NCBI GenBank assembly: GCA_017507855.1
Contig: JAFWAE010000056.1
Location: forward strand, 34,352-98,351
Length of the DNA stretch: 64,000 nt
Direction: 5' to 3'
From: Clostridia bacterium
Lineage (GTDB): Bacteria > Bacillota > Clostridia > Oscillospirales > RGIG5554
The position numbers and the translations under genes are program-made. Positions 20,500 to 28,647 of the stretch are shown piece after piece. Every line of letters begins with the position of its first letter. Within the stretch, counting starts at the first letter, position 1. The notes under the pieces are model-generated. The model saw only the letters and a program-made list of their open reading frames with translations, made no database searches and was not told the DNA's origin.

Positions 20500-21078
20500 G
20501 TGAGACAGGCACATATCGTTCGTCAAACCGCCGAGACCTCTATTGATCTGCAATTGACGCTGGAGGGAAAGGGAAGCTTTACGGGAAGCACGGGTGTGGG
20601 CTTTTTTGACCACATGCTGCGGGCTTTTTCCGTGCACGCCGGGATGGATCTGACTCTGCAGGTACGGGGAGATCTGGAAGTGGACTGCCACCATACCGTG
20701 GAGGACGTGGGCATCGTGCTGGGCAACGCCTTGCGTGAGGCTTTGGGAGATCGCAGTGGGATCTGTCGCTTCGGCGAATGCCGCATCCCCATGGATGAGG
20801 CTATGTCTTCCTGCGTGATGGATATTTCCGGCCGTGCCTTCTTGGTGTACGAATGCGATTATACCGCCCCTGCCGTAGGGGATCTGGACACCCAAATGGT
20901 GGAGGAGTTTTTCCGCGCCGTAGCCTTTAACGCGGGTATTACCCTGCATTTGCATACCCCGTATGGGGAGAACGATCATCATAAGATCGAAAGCCAGTTC
21001 AAGGCTTTTGCCCACGCTTTGCGTCGCGCTGTGACTGTGCGAGAGGGAGGCGTTCTGTCCTCCAAGGGCGTGTTATAA
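20500..21078 (+). CDS. hisB: Imidazoleglycerol-phosphate dehydratase
   Basis: Removes water from imidazoleglycerol phosphate. A monofunctional HisB of 192 residues with the paired metal-binding motifs FFDHMLRAFSVHAG and CHHTVEDVGIVLG, and their repeat-related counterparts in the second half (DTQMVEEFFRA and ENDHHKIESQFKA). Two GTG starts are possible, at 20491 (inside the end of hisC) and 20500; the second is better spaced from GGAAGG and gives the usual N-terminus. In most bacteria hisH follows; here hisA follows directly. Confidence 0.94.
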   Translation: MRQAHIVRQTAETSIDLQLTLEGKGSFTGSTGVGFFDHMLRAFSVHAGMDLTLQVRGDLEVDCHHTVEDVGIVLGNALREALGDRSGICRFGECRIPMDEAMSSCVMDISGRAFLVYECDYTAPAVGDLDTQMVEEFFRAVAFNAGITLHLHTPYGENDHHKIESQFKAFAHALRRAVTVREGGVLSSKGVL

Positions 21079-21097
21079 GAGAGGAAGACGTTGGGAC

Positions 21098-21811
21098 ATG
21101 ATCATTTTTCCTGCAACGGACCTGTTGGGCGGGCGCTGTGTGCGCCTGTGCCGCGGAGAATACGATACGGCCTCTCAGGTGGCGGACGATGCGCTGGAGG
21201 CGGCCCTGGAATTTGAGCGGGGCGGCGCCGAGTGGCTTCACGCCGTGGACCTGGATGCGGCCCGCGGAAGGGGAGATAACGCCCAATTGTTGGCCCGCAT
21301 GGTGGAAGTATTGCACATCCCCGTGGAGATCGGCGGGGGGATCCGTTCCCTGGAAACGGCGGAAAAATACCTGAATGCGGGAGCCGCGCGGGTGATCATC
21401 GGCTCTGCGGCGGTCAAAAAGCCCGAGCTGATGGCGCAGGCCGCCCGTGCTTTTGGAGACAAGGTGGCTTTGGGCGCCGACTGCCGCAACGAAATGGTAG
21501 CCGTTCAGGGCTGGACAGAGACCACGGATCTGACGGTGTTTACTTTGCTGGAGCAGGCTCAACAGGCGGGGATCGGCACGGCTATCGTGACGGATATTGC
21601 CTGCGATGGAATGCTGCAGGGCCCCAATACGGAGCTGATGCGCCGCCTGCAGGAGGCCTTCCCCCACATGCAACTGATCGCTTCCGGCGGGGTGACCACG
21701 GCGGAACAGATACGTCAACTGGCACAGATGGGCCTTTATGGGGCCATTTGCGGCAAGGCTCTTTACAGCGGCTCGCTGACCCTTCAGCAGGCCCTGGAAG
21801 CCGCCCGATAA
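21098..21811 (+). CDS. hisA: ProFAR isomerase (1-(5-phosphoribosyl)-5-[(5-phosphoribosylamino)methylideneamino]imidazole-4-carboxamide isomerase)
   Basis: Isomerises ProFAR to PRFAR in histidine synthesis. A 237-residue beta-alpha barrel with the two phosphate-binding half-barrel motifs [13 protein letters not shown] (about 71-79) and IASGGVTT (about 196-203), and catalytic-type Asp in PATDL near the N-terminus and in the [13 protein letters not shown] segment. Details such as the FPATDL start and the AC in place of the common RD-type residues are slightly divergent but the fold pattern is intact. It is HisA rather than HisF because the N-terminal LLGGRCVRL replaces the HisF-type KDGRVVKG. 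Confidence 0.92.
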   Translation: MIIFPATDLLGGRCVRLCRGEYDTASQVADDALEAALEFERGGAEWLHAVDLDAARGRGDNAQLLARMVEVLHIPVEIGGGIRSLETAEKYLNAGAARVIIGSAAVKKPELMAQAARAFGDKVALGADCRNEMVAVQGWTETTDLTVFTLLEQAQQAGIGTAIVTDIACDGMLQGPNTELMRRLQEAFPHMQLIASGGVTTAEQIRQLAQMGLYGAICGKALYSGSLTLQQALEAAR

Positions 21812-21831
21812 ACGAAAAAGGACATATTTTT

Positions 21832-22158
21832 ATGGATAGATATTTTCAAAAAGGAGAGCTGATCCCGGCTATCGTGCAGGACGTGCACACCAAGCAGGTG
21901 CTTATGCTGGCCTATATGAACCGCCGCTCTTTGGAATTGACGCTGGAAACGGGGGAGACCTGGTTCTACAGCCGCAGTCGCCAATGCCTTTGGCACAAGG
22001 GAGGCACCTCCGGCAACGTGCAGCGTGTGGTAGAGATCAAGGCCGATTGCGACGAGGATACGCTGCTGGTACTGGTGGAGCCTGCGGGCCCTGCCTGTCA
22101 CACCGGGAAGGTCAGCTGCTTTTTTAACCACGTGAAAAAAGAGGAGGAGGAAGCATGA
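21832..22158 (+). CDS. hisI: Phosphoribosyl-AMP cyclohydrolase
   Basis: Opens the adenine ring of phosphoribosyl-AMP. A monofunctional protein of 108 residues with [19 protein letters not shown], the [11 protein letters not shown] segment and metal-binding cysteines in DCDEDTLLV and PACHTG. The ATG at 21832 follows AAAAAGGA. Its stop overlaps the hisE start (ATGA), so the two halves that are fused as HisIE in many bacteria are separate here but coupled. Confidence 0.94.
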   Translation: MDRYFQKGELIPAIVQDVHTKQVLMLAYMNRRSLELTLETGETWFYSRSRQCLWHKGGTSGNVQRVVEIKADCDEDTLLVLVEPAGPACHTGKVSCFFNHVKKEEEEA

Positions 22159-22481
22159 GCCAAGCTCTTGAAAAATTGTACGAGGTAGTCTTGTCCCGTC
22201 AGGCCGAGCCTCAAGAGGGAAGCTACACCTGCTATTTGTTTGAAAAAGGCTGCGATAAGATCCTTAAAAAAGTGGGCGAGGAATGCGCCGAGACCATTAT
22301 TGCCGCCAAAAACGGCAACCACGACGAGCTGGTGGGAGAGACCTCTGACCTGCTGTATCACCTGATGGTCATGCTGGCCGAACGGGGCGTGCCCCTGGCT
22401 GACGTGACCACCGAGCTGGAACGCCGTGCGGAAAAGATCGGCAATTTGAAGGTCATGCGGGTGACCGACCGTCAAACCTGA
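22155..22481 (+). CDS. hisE: Phosphoribosyl-ATP pyrophosphatase
   Basis: Hydrolyses phosphoribosyl-ATP to phosphoribosyl-AMP, the second step of the pathway. 108 residues of the all-alpha MazG-like fold, with the acidic metal motif in [14 protein letters not shown] and the downstream EXXD-type ETSDLLYH. It overlaps hisI by four bases. It is the last his gene of the plus-strand cluster; no hisF or hisH precedes or follows. Confidence 0.94.
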   Translation: MSQALEKLYEVVLSRQAEPQEGSYTCYLFEKGCDKILKKVGEECAETIIAAKNGNHDELVGETSDLLYHLMVMLAERGVPLADVTTELERRAEKIGNLKVMRVTDRQT

Positions 22482-22545
22482 TAAAAAAAGGAAAAACAAC
22501 CGTATTTTGCTTCTGCAGAAAATGCGGAAAAGAGCAAAATAACCA

Positions 22546-22575
22546 TTGACAAACCCTTGTCGAATCATGTATAAT
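22546..22575 (+). promoter_or_regulatory. Promoter of hydC-hydB-hydA
   Basis: TTGACA (22546-22551), 18-base spacer, TATAAT (22570-22575). A 5-base inverted repeat (GACAA, 22548-22552, with TTGTC, 22557-22561) overlaps the -35 box and could be a small operator. Transcription would start near 22582. Confidence 0.82.
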
Positions 22576-22580
22576 AAAGA

Positions 22581-22734
22581 GAACGCGCGCAAGGTGTTGC
22601 GGTGCGTTCGGGTCTGCCTTTCGGCAGACACCGTTACGGAAGACTTCATTTGTACAGCCTCGCGCGCAGAAAGAATGCGCTCGGGGCTATATGAGTGTTG
22701 TTGGATAGAGGTGCGGGGATGTATTTCCGCGCAC
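22581..22734 (+). ncRNA. Structured 5' leader of the hydrogenase operon (four predicted hairpins)
   Basis: Most of the 302-base stretch between hisE and hydC is leader RNA. By hand it folds into four consecutive hairpins: 22581-22609 (outer GAACGC/GCGTTC and inner CGCAA/TTGCG, loop GGTG), 22612-22629 (7 perfect pairs, loop TTTC), 22656-22688 (12 pairs with one mismatch, loop GAAAGAA) and 22711-22734 (9 pairs with one bulge). None is followed by a T run, so this is not an intrinsic terminator. I do not recognise it as a known riboswitch class. About 50 unpaired bases, including AGAGGA, separate it from hydC. Confidence 0.55.
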
Positions 22735-22783
22735 GAACGAGCGAATCAAGATCAACTACTTTCAGAAAAGAGGAATCACAAAA

Positions 22784-23269
22784 ATGAGTCGCGAGTTTGA
22801 TTTTTCCGAAGTGGAGAAGATCATCGTTGCAAACGGTTGCAGCGCACAGGCGATCATCTCGATCCTGCAGGAGATCCAGGAGCACTACCACTACCTGCCC
22901 CAGGAGGTTTTCCCCTATTTGGCCAAGCGCTTGGAGATCAGTGAAGCCAAGGCTTACAGTGTGGCGACCTTCTACGAGAACTTTTCTCTGGAGCCCAAGG
23001 GTAAGTACGTCATCAAGGTGTGCGACGGTACGGCCTGCCACGTGCGCCGTTCCATTCCCATCCTGGAGCGTCTGCGCAAGGATCTGGGCCTGACCGAGGG
23101 TAAAAAGACCACCGACGATCTGCTGTTTACCCTGGAGACGGTGTCCTGCCTGGGTGCATGCGGTCTGGCTCCCGTGCTGACGGTGAACGATAAGGTATAT
23201 GCAGCCATGACGCCCGACAAGGCTTCTGAGCTGCTCAAAACCCTGAAGGAGGAAGCGGCCAATGCTTAA
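22784..23269 (+). CDS. hydC: Electron-bifurcating [FeFe] hydrogenase, HydC (NuoE-like) subunit
   Basis: A 161-residue thioredoxin-like [2Fe-2S] protein of the NuoE 24-kDa family. The four cluster ligands are Cys80, Cys85, Cys122 and Cys126 in CDGTAC and SCLGAC. In HydABC enzymes it helps pass electrons between the flavin subunit and the catalytic subunit. It overlaps hydB by 8 bases. The leader upstream is long and structured (22581-22734). An NADH dehydrogenase role is excluded by the hydrogenase gene downstream and the absence of other nuo genes. Confidence 0.93.
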   Translation: MSREFDFSEVEKIIVANGCSAQAIISILQEIQEHYHYLPQEVFPYLAKRLEISEAKAYSVATFYENFSLEPKGKYVIKVCDGTACHVRRSIPILERLRKDLGLTEGKKTTDDLLFTLETVSCLGACGLAPVLTVNDKVYAAMTPDKASELLKTLKEEAANA

Positions 23270-25142
23270 CAACAGAGAACAGCTGCAGGCTCTGCGGGCC
23301 CGTGCCCGTCAGGCGTTGGATCTGCAGAAAAAGAAGATCCTGGTTTGCGCCGGTACCGGTTGTATCGCCGGCGGCTCGCTGGATATTTACGCCCGTTTGC
23401 AGGAATTGCTGAAGGAACACGGATTGGCTTATTCCGTGACGTTGGAAATGCAGGAAGATCCTCATACTGATGAAGAGATCGGTCTTAAAAAATGCGGTTG
23501 CCACGGCTTCTGCGAAATGGGTCCGCTGCTGCGCATCGAGCCCCAGGGCTGGTTGTACACCAAGGTCAAGCTGGAGGACTGCGAAGAGATCGTGGAGCGC
23601 ACCATCATCGCAGGTCAGCTGATCGAGCGCTTGGCCTATCAGAAGGCCGGCCAGATCTACGCCCGCCAGGAAGACATTCCCTTCTACAAAAAGCAGACCC
23701 GTGTGGTGCTGGAAAACTGCGGCCACATCGATGCTGAATCTCTGTACGAGTATTTGGCCATCGGCGGCTACAGCGCTTTGGAAAAGGCCCTCTTCGACAT
23801 GGACGGCGACCAGATCGTCAAGGAAATGAAGGATTCCGGTTTGCGCGGCCGTGGCGGCGCCGGCTTCCCTGCAGGTATCAAGTGGGAGACCGTGCGTAAA
23901 CTGCAGGCAGAAAAGAAATACATCCTTTGCAACGGCGACGAAGGCGACCCCGGTGCCTTTATGGACCGCAGCATCATGGAGGGTGACCCCCACCGCGTGC
24001 TGGAAGGTATGCTGGTTGCCGGTGTGGCCACCGGTGCTTCCGACGGCTACATTTACGTGCGTGCCGAATATCCCATAGCCGTGGCCCGCTTGAAGGAAGC
24101 CATTGCACAGGCCGAAAAGGTGGGCCTGCTGGGTGACAACATCCTGGGCACCGGCTTCTCCTTCCATATGCACATCAACCGCGGCGCAGGCGCTTTCGTT
24201 TGCGGCGAGGAAACGGCTTTGATCGCCTCTATTGAAGGCGAGCGCGGCTTCCCCCGCGTGCGTCCTCCTTTGACGGTGGTAAAGGGCCTGTTCGGCTGCC
24301 CCACCGTGCCCAACAACGTGGAGACCTACGCCAACGTGCCTAAGATCATTATGCAGGGCAGCGAATGGTTCCGCAACCTGGGCAGTGCCAACAACGCGGG
24401 TACCAAGGCCTTTGCTTTGACCGGTAACATCGAGAACACCGGCTTGATCGAGGTGCCCATGGGCACTCCTCTGCGCGAAGTTATTTACGACATCGGCGGC
24501 GGTTGCCGCGGCGGTGCCGAATTTAAGGCCGTGCAGATCGGCGGTCCCTCCGGCGGTTGCTTGACCAAGGATCATCTGGATCTGCCTTTGGACTACGACT
24601 CCCTGAAGAGCGTGGGCGCCATCATCGGCTCCGGCGGTCTGGTAGTTATGGACGAGCACACCTGCATGGTGGAAGTGGCTCGCTTCTTTATGAACTTTAC
24701 GCAGAACGAATCCTGCGGTAAGTGCGTGCCCTGCCGCGAAGGCACCAAGCGCATGCTGGAAATTTTGGAGCGCATCGTGGCCGGCAAGGGTCAGAAGGAA
24801 GATCTGGATACGCTGTCCGAGCTGGCTGACCTGATCATGTCCACCGCTTTGTGCGGCTTGGGTAAGACTGCGCCCAACCCCGTGTGCAGCACGCTGAAAT
24901 ATTTCCGCGACGAATACGAAGCTCATATCAACGGTGTGTGTCCCACCGGCAACTGCAAGAAGCTGATGAAGATCACCATTGATCCCGAGCTCTGCAAGGG
25001 CTGCTCCAAGTGCTCCAGAACCTGCCCTGTGGGTGCCATTTCCGGTAAGATCAAAGAGCCCTTTGTCATTGACCAATCCAAGTGCATTAAGTGTGAAGCG
25101 TGCGTGAGCTCCTGCCCGTTCCACGCCATCAAGGAGGCATGA
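23262..25142 (+). CDS. hydB: Electron-bifurcating [FeFe] hydrogenase, HydB (NuoF-like) flavin subunit
   Basis: The NAD(H)- and FMN-binding subunit, 626 residues. Domains in order: thioredoxin-like [2Fe-2S] (Cys29, Cys34, Cys80, Cys84 region), NuoF core with GRGGAGFPAG (196-205) for FMN/NADH, NGDEGDPGAF (224-233), SLBB region, a [4Fe-4S] site ESCGKCVPC with Cys485, Cys488, Cys491 and distal Cys531, and a C-terminal two-cluster ferredoxin (C578-x2-C-x2-C-x3-C588 and C608-x2-C-x2-C-x3-C618). This layout is that of HydB and NfnB/HndC proteins that bifurcate electrons between NAD and ferredoxin. Bifurcation is inferred from family and operon. Confidence 0.94.
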   Translation: MLNNREQLQALRARARQALDLQKKKILVCAGTGCIAGGSLDIYARLQELLKEHGLAYSVTLEMQEDPHTDEEIGLKKCGCHGFCEMGPLLRIEPQGWLYTKVKLEDCEEIVERTIIAGQLIERLAYQKAGQIYARQEDIPFYKKQTRVVLENCGHIDAESLYEYLAIGGYSALEKALFDMDGDQIVKEMKDSGLRGRGGAGFPAGIKWETVRKLQAEKKYILCNGDEGDPGAFMDRSIMEGDPHRVLEGMLVAGVATGASDGYIYVRAEYPIAVARLKEAIAQAEKVGLLGDNILGTGFSFHMHINRGAGAFVCGEETALIASIEGERGFPRVRPPLTVVKGLFGCPTVPNNVETYANVPKIIMQGSEWFRNLGSANNAGTKAFALTGNIENTGLIEVPMGTPLREVIYDIGGGCRGGAEFKAVQIGGPSGGCLTKDHLDLPLDYDSLKSVGAIIGSGGLVVMDEHTCMVEVARFFMNFTQNESCGKCVPCREGTKRMLEILERIVAGKGQKEDLDTLSELADLIMSTALCGLGKTAPNPVCSTLKYFRDEYEAHINGVCPTGNCKKLMKITIDPELCKGCSKCSRTCPVGAISGKIKEPFVIDQSKCIKCEACVSSCPFHAIKEA

Positions 25143-25144
25143 AC

Positions 25145-26836
25145 ATGAAAGGTGAATTTGTAATCATCGACGGAACGCCGGTGGTCATCGAAAACGAAAA
25201 AAATCTGTTGGAACTGATCCGTAAGGCCGGCATTCAGATGCCTACCTTCTGCTACCATTCCGAGCTGTCCGTGTACGGTGCTTGCCGTATGTGTATGGTG
25301 GAGAACGAGCGCGGCATGCTGGAAGCTGCCTGCTCCACGCCTCCCCGTCCCGGCATGTCTGTGAAGACCAATTCCGACCGTCTGCGCAAGTACCGCAAGA
25401 TGATCCTGGAATTGCTGCTGGCTAACCACTGCCGCGATTGCACTACTTGCGAGGACAACGGCAAGTGCAAGCTGCAGGAATTGGCTGAGCGCTACCATAT
25501 CGAGGGCGTTCGTTTCCCCAATACCGCTATGGAGAATGTGGACGATTCCTCCCTGTGCATCGTGCGCGACACCGGCAAGTGCATCCTGTGCGGCGACTGC
25601 GTGCGTATGTGTAACGAGATTCAGAACGTGGGCGCTATCGACTTTGCCCACCGCGGCTCCAAGATGACCATTAGCACGGCCTTCAACAAGCCCCTGTCCC
25701 AGTCCACCTGCGTGGGTTGCGGCCAGTGCTCCGCCGTTTGCCCCACGGGTGCTTTGGTAGTCCGTAACGACCTGTCCCGCGTCTGGCGCGCTTTGAGCGA
25801 CAAGGACGTGAAGGTGTCTGTGCAGATCGCCCCCGCCGTGCGTGTGGCTTTGGGTAAAGAGCTGAACGTGACCGAGGGTGAAAACGCCATGGGTAAGATC
25901 GTGGCCGCCTTGCACCGCATCGGCTTTGACGAAGTGTACGATACCACTGCCGGCGCTGACCTAACGGTGCTGGAAGAATCTGCCGAGTTCCTGGGCCGCT
26001 TGGAAAAGGGAGGAAAATTCCCCCTCTTCACTTCCTGCTGCCCCGCATGGGTCCGCTACTGCGAGAAGATGCATCCCGAATTGTTGGACAACGTGTCTTC
26101 CTGCCGTTCTCCCATGCAGATGATGGCCTCCCTGCTTAAGGAGCAGAGCAAAGAAAAAGGCGAGCGCCTGTTCCACGTGGCTGTTATGCCTTGCACGGCG
26201 AAAAAGTTTGAAGCCGCCCGCGAGGAATTCACCAAAAACGGCATGCCCGACGTAGACGCCGTGATGACCACCCAAGAGTTGATCCGCATGATCAAGGAAT
26301 TCGGCCTGATCTTTGACGAGCTGGAGCCCGAGGCTGTGGATACGCCCTTCGGTTCCGTTTCCGGTGCCGGCGTGATCTTTGGTGTGACCGGCGGTGTGAC
26401 CGAAGCCGTGCTGCGCCGCGTTTCCGGCGACAAGACCCGTGCCGGTCTGGCTACCATTTCTCAGATTGGTGCCCGCGGCAACGAAGGCTGCAAGGAATTT
26501 ACCGTGCCCTACGGTGACAAAGAACTGCGCGTGGCTGTTGTCAGCGGCCTGCGCAACGCCGAGGAAGTGATCAAGCGCATCCAAAACGGCGAGCATTTCG
26601 ACCTGGTGGAAGTCATGGCTTGTCCCGGCGGCTGCGTATGCGGTGCCGGTCAGCCTGCCTCCGATAAGACGGGCAAGGGCCAGCGCGGAACCGGCCTGTA
26701 CCGTGCCGACCGTGCCTCCAGCATCCGCCGTTCTCAGGACAACCCCTTGATGGATACGCTGTACGCAGGTATTCTGAAGGGCCGTTCTCACGAGCTGTTG
26801 CACGTGCACTACGGCGCAGAAAAGGACAACCACTAA
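25145..26836 (+). CDS. hydA: [FeFe] hydrogenase catalytic subunit HydA
   Basis: Reduces protons to H2 (or the reverse) at the H-cluster. 563 residues: N-terminal [2Fe-2S] (Cys36, Cys47, Cys50, Cys63), a His-ligated [4Fe-4S] (His95-x3-Cys99-x2-Cys102-x5-Cys108), two ferredoxin-type clusters (Cys146-156 and Cys189-199), then the H-cluster domain with TSCCP (Cys298 relay, Cys299 ligand), MPCTAKKFE (Cys350) and MACPGGCVCGAGQP (Cys493, Cys497). The last motif reads GAGQP where GGGQP is usual. An ATG at 25139 overlaps hydB but is only one base from AAGGAGG; 25145, seven bases away, is preferred. The H-cluster maturases HydE, HydF and HydG are not in the window. Confidence 0.96.
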   Translation: MKGEFVIIDGTPVVIENEKNLLELIRKAGIQMPTFCYHSELSVYGACRMCMVENERGMLEAACSTPPRPGMSVKTNSDRLRKYRKMILELLLANHCRDCTTCEDNGKCKLQELAERYHIEGVRFPNTAMENVDDSSLCIVRDTGKCILCGDCVRMCNEIQNVGAIDFAHRGSKMTISTAFNKPLSQSTCVGCGQCSAVCPTGALVVRNDLSRVWRALSDKDVKVSVQIAPAVRVALGKELNVTEGENAMGKIVAALHRIGFDEVYDTTAGADLTVLEESAEFLGRLEKGGKFPLFTSCCPAWVRYCEKMHPELLDNVSSCRSPMQMMASLLKEQSKEKGERLFHVAVMPCTAKKFEAAREEFTKNGMPDVDAVMTTQELIRMIKEFGLIFDELEPEAVDTPFGSVSGAGVIFGVTGGVTEAVLRRVSGDKTRAGLATISQIGARGNEGCKEFTVPYGDKELRVAVVSGLRNAEEVIKRIQNGEHFDLVEVMACPGGCVCGAGQPASDKTGKGQRGTGLYRADRASSIRRSQDNPLMDTLYAGILKGRSHELLHVHYGAEKDNH

Positions 26837-26848
26837 ATTGTTTCCGCT

Positions 26849-26880
26849 ACGGCCGCCGTTTTTCGGCGGCCGTTTCTGTT
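26849..26880 (+). terminator. Terminator of hydC-hydB-hydA
   Basis: A GC-only 9-base-pair stem (26850-26858 with 26864-26872), plus one A-T pair, followed by TTCTGTTTC. Confidence 0.88.
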
Positions 26881-26911
26881 TCATTCGATTTAAAGAAAAG
26901 GGAGAAAAACC

Positions 26912-27448
26912 ATGAAACTGATGATCGCTTCTGATATCCATGGCTCGGCTTATTACTGCCGCTTGCTGATGGAACGTATGGAACAGTTGCAGCCCGACCG
27001 CCTGCTGTTGCTGGGAGACGTTTTATATCACGGCCCGCGCAACGATTTGCCGCGTGAATACGCCCCCAAGCAGGTGCTGGCCATGCTGAACGAAAGGGCG
27101 GGGAAGATCCTTTGCGTGCGTGGCAATTGCGATGCGGAGGTGGACCAGATGGTGCTGGACTTTTCCGTGCTTTGCGAATCGCTGATGCTGCAGGACGGTG
27201 ACAAGCGTATCGTAGCCGTGCACGGGCATCATCTGACGGATGGTGGCAGGCCCTGCGTGCAGGAAGGGGATACGGTGCTCTTCGGCCATACCCATATTCC
27301 GGAGGACACCCTGCGCGACGGGGTACGTTACCTGAACACGGGCTCCGTTTCCATTCCCAAAAACGGTTCCCCCCACAGCTATATGGTATATGAAGACGGG
27401 GAATTCCGCTGGTTTGATCTGGAAAGCGGAGAGACCTATCAACCGTAA
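26912..27448 (+). CDS. YfcE/MJ0936 family metallophosphodiesterase
   Basis: A 178-residue calcineurin-like phosphodiesterase. The metal motifs run in the expected order: SDIHGS (8-13), LLGDVLYHG, VRGNCD, and VHGHHL followed by FGHTHIPE. E. coli YfcE cleaves artificial phosphodiesters, and the natural substrate is unknown for this group. It is transcribed alone between two terminators. Some relatives are annotated as vacuolar-sorting VPS29-like proteins; the complete metal site here argues for a real enzyme. Confidence 0.88.
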   Translation: MKLMIASDIHGSAYYCRLLMERMEQLQPDRLLLLGDVLYHGPRNDLPREYAPKQVLAMLNERAGKILCVRGNCDAEVDQMVLDFSVLCESLMLQDGDKRIVAVHGHHLTDGGRPCVQEGDTVLFGHTHIPEDTLRDGVRYLNTGSVSIPKNGSPHSYMVYEDGEFRWFDLESGETYQP

Positions 27449-27453
27449 CCGAA

Positions 27454-27488
27454 ACGGGCGTCCTGTACGGGCAGGGCGCCCGTTTTTT
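27454..27488 (+). terminator. Terminator of the YfcE-like gene
   Basis: ACGGGCG (27454-27460) pairs with CGCCCGT (27477-27483), with inner pairs CCTG/CAGG, followed by six T. Confidence 0.88.
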
Positions 27489-27498
27489 CGGCTTTTTC

Positions 27499-27526
27499 TT
27501 GACATCCTGCAAAAAAGGTATATAAT
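27499..27526 (+). promoter_or_regulatory. Promoter of mscL
   Basis: TTGACA (27499-27504), 16-base spacer, TATAAT (27521-27526), directly after the preceding terminator. Confidence 0.8.
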
Positions 27527-27559
27527 GGGCATCAAAGAGTGAAAAAGGGGGAGACCCAT

Positions 27560-28180
27560 ATGCAAAAATTTGCCAACGAATTTAAGACCTTCGTCAAGCG
27601 CGGGAACGTGGTGGATATGGCCGTAGGTGTGATCGTGGGTAGCTCGTTTACCGCCATCGTCAATTCCGTCAGCAATAACGTCCTCATGCCCTTGGTCAAC
27701 TGGGTGCTGTCCCTGGTGCTGAAGGCCGAGAGCCTGAGCCATATATTCACCTTTTTAAAGAAGGTGTACGTAGCGGACGAGGCGGGAAATTTGACAGAGG
27801 AGATCGACCTGACCCAGTCCATTTATATCAACTGGGGCTTGACCGTGACCACGGTACTGAACTTTTTCCTGGTGGCCTTGGTGCTGTTTACTGTAGTTAA
27901 GTTGATCAATAAATTCCGCGAGGAGCATCAAGAACTGTCCAAAAAAATTGCGGAAAACACCCTGGACAAGGCTGAACGGAAGGAATTGCGGGCCGCGGGA
28001 GTTTCTGTAAGGGATAAAGAGGCCGTAAAGGCTTATTTTGCGGAGAAAAAGCGTTTGGCGGCAGAACAGGCCGCCGCAGCCGCCGCCGAGGCGGAAAGAG
28101 CCAAGGAGCTGGAGCGGCAGGCGAATCCCACGGCAGAGGATCTTCTCAAGCAGATCTTGGACGAAATGCGCAAATCCTGA
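27560..28180 (+). CDS. mscL: Large-conductance mechanosensitive channel MscL with enlarged C-terminal region
   Basis: Opens under membrane tension to release solutes during osmotic downshock. The first helix and pore region (FKRGNVVDMAVGVIVG-type, residues 8-30) and the second membrane helix (about 92-112) are clear. The protein has 206 residues, against about 130-150 for typical MscL. The extra part is a highly charged, Ala/Glu/Lys-rich stretch of roughly 50 residues, likely a long helix or coiled coil, between the second membrane helix and the normal C-terminal bundle, which survives as PTAEDLLKQILDEMR. The ATG at 27560 is preferred over the GTG at 27539 because of the GGGGGAGA site between them. 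Confidence 0.92.
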   Translation: MQKFANEFKTFVKRGNVVDMAVGVIVGSSFTAIVNSVSNNVLMPLVNWVLSLVLKAESLSHIFTFLKKVYVADEAGNLTEEIDLTQSIYINWGLTVTTVLNFFLVALVLFTVVKLINKFREEHQELSKKIAENTLDKAERKELRAAGVSVRDKEAVKAYFAEKKRLAAEQAAAAAAEAERAKELERQANPTAEDLLKQILDEMRKS

Positions 28181-28235
28181 TTTGAATACGCGCAATTTCG
28201 GGAAAATATGCAGAAGTTAAACAGAGCATAACCAA

Positions 28236-28270
28236 AAGCACCGCTTGCGAACCGTAGGCGGTGCTTTTTT
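28236..28270 (+). terminator. Terminator of mscL
   Basis: AGCACCGC (28237-28244) pairs with GCGGTGCT (28258-28265), followed by a run of T. Confidence 0.85.
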
Positions 28271-28293
28271 GGCTTGTTAAAGAGGGATAGGTG

Positions 28294-28340
28294 TAAAAAC
28301 GCCCGATAAGGGATGATCCTTGTCGGGCGTTGTTTTTTTT
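28294..28340. terminator. Bidirectional terminator between mscL and remB
   Basis: A 9-base-pair outer stem (28298-28306 with 28323-28331) with four further inner pairs. Eight T follow on the plus strand and five A precede on the left, so it can stop transcripts from both sides. Confidence 0.8.
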
Positions 28341-28647
28341 ATTTTTCTTCACCTTCGGTGATCAACGCCGCACAAGGATCTTCCAGACGGCGGCGCAGGG
28401 TGGAGGAGGAGTAGGGGGAAAGGAGGATCAGCGAGGGACTGTGGTGCAGCCTTCCCGCGCAGATGCAAAATGATTTGGGAAGCTCGTCGCTGAGACTGCG
28501 GATACGCCCATCCTCCTCGGCCAAGCGCAGCGTGTCACGGGTCTTTTTTTGCACGCTGGCATTGTCCAGGTCAAAAACGCCCACAATATCCTTGGTGCGT
28601 ATGCAAACGCCCTGTCCCAAATGCACGAACCAGCCGTTATGCCGCAA
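28339..28647 (-). CDS. remB: RemB/YaaB-type (DUF370) regulatory protein
   Basis: A small protein of 102 residues resembling B. subtilis YaaB (RemB) and the RemA family of DNA-binding regulators of biofilm matrix genes. The recognisable core is FVHLGQGVCIRTKDIVGVFDLDN, then ELPKSFCIC and SPYSSSTLRRR near the C-terminus. An in-frame opening extends to 28698, but a TTG at 28647 has a perfect AAGGAGG eight bases upstream and places the HLG motif where the family has it, so TTG is taken as the start. It stands alone between mscL and murB. Target genes cannot be read from sequence. Confidence 0.78.
   Translation of the reverse strand: MRHNGWFVHLGQGVCIRTKDIVGVFDLDNASVQKKTRDTLRLAEEDGRIRSLSDELPKSFCICAGRLHHSPSLILLSPYSSSTLRRRLEDPCAALITEGEEK

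Noticed and set aside
22482..22783. T-box or known riboswitch upstream of hydC
   Set aside because: No T-box sequence, no anti-terminator and no terminator with a T run; no known aptamer core was recognised. Kept as an unnamed structured leader.
23235..25124. A 629-codon open frame on the minus strand opposite hydB
   Set aside because: His/Ala/Gly-rich translation with no recognisable motif, fully antisense to a well-conserved flavin subunit.
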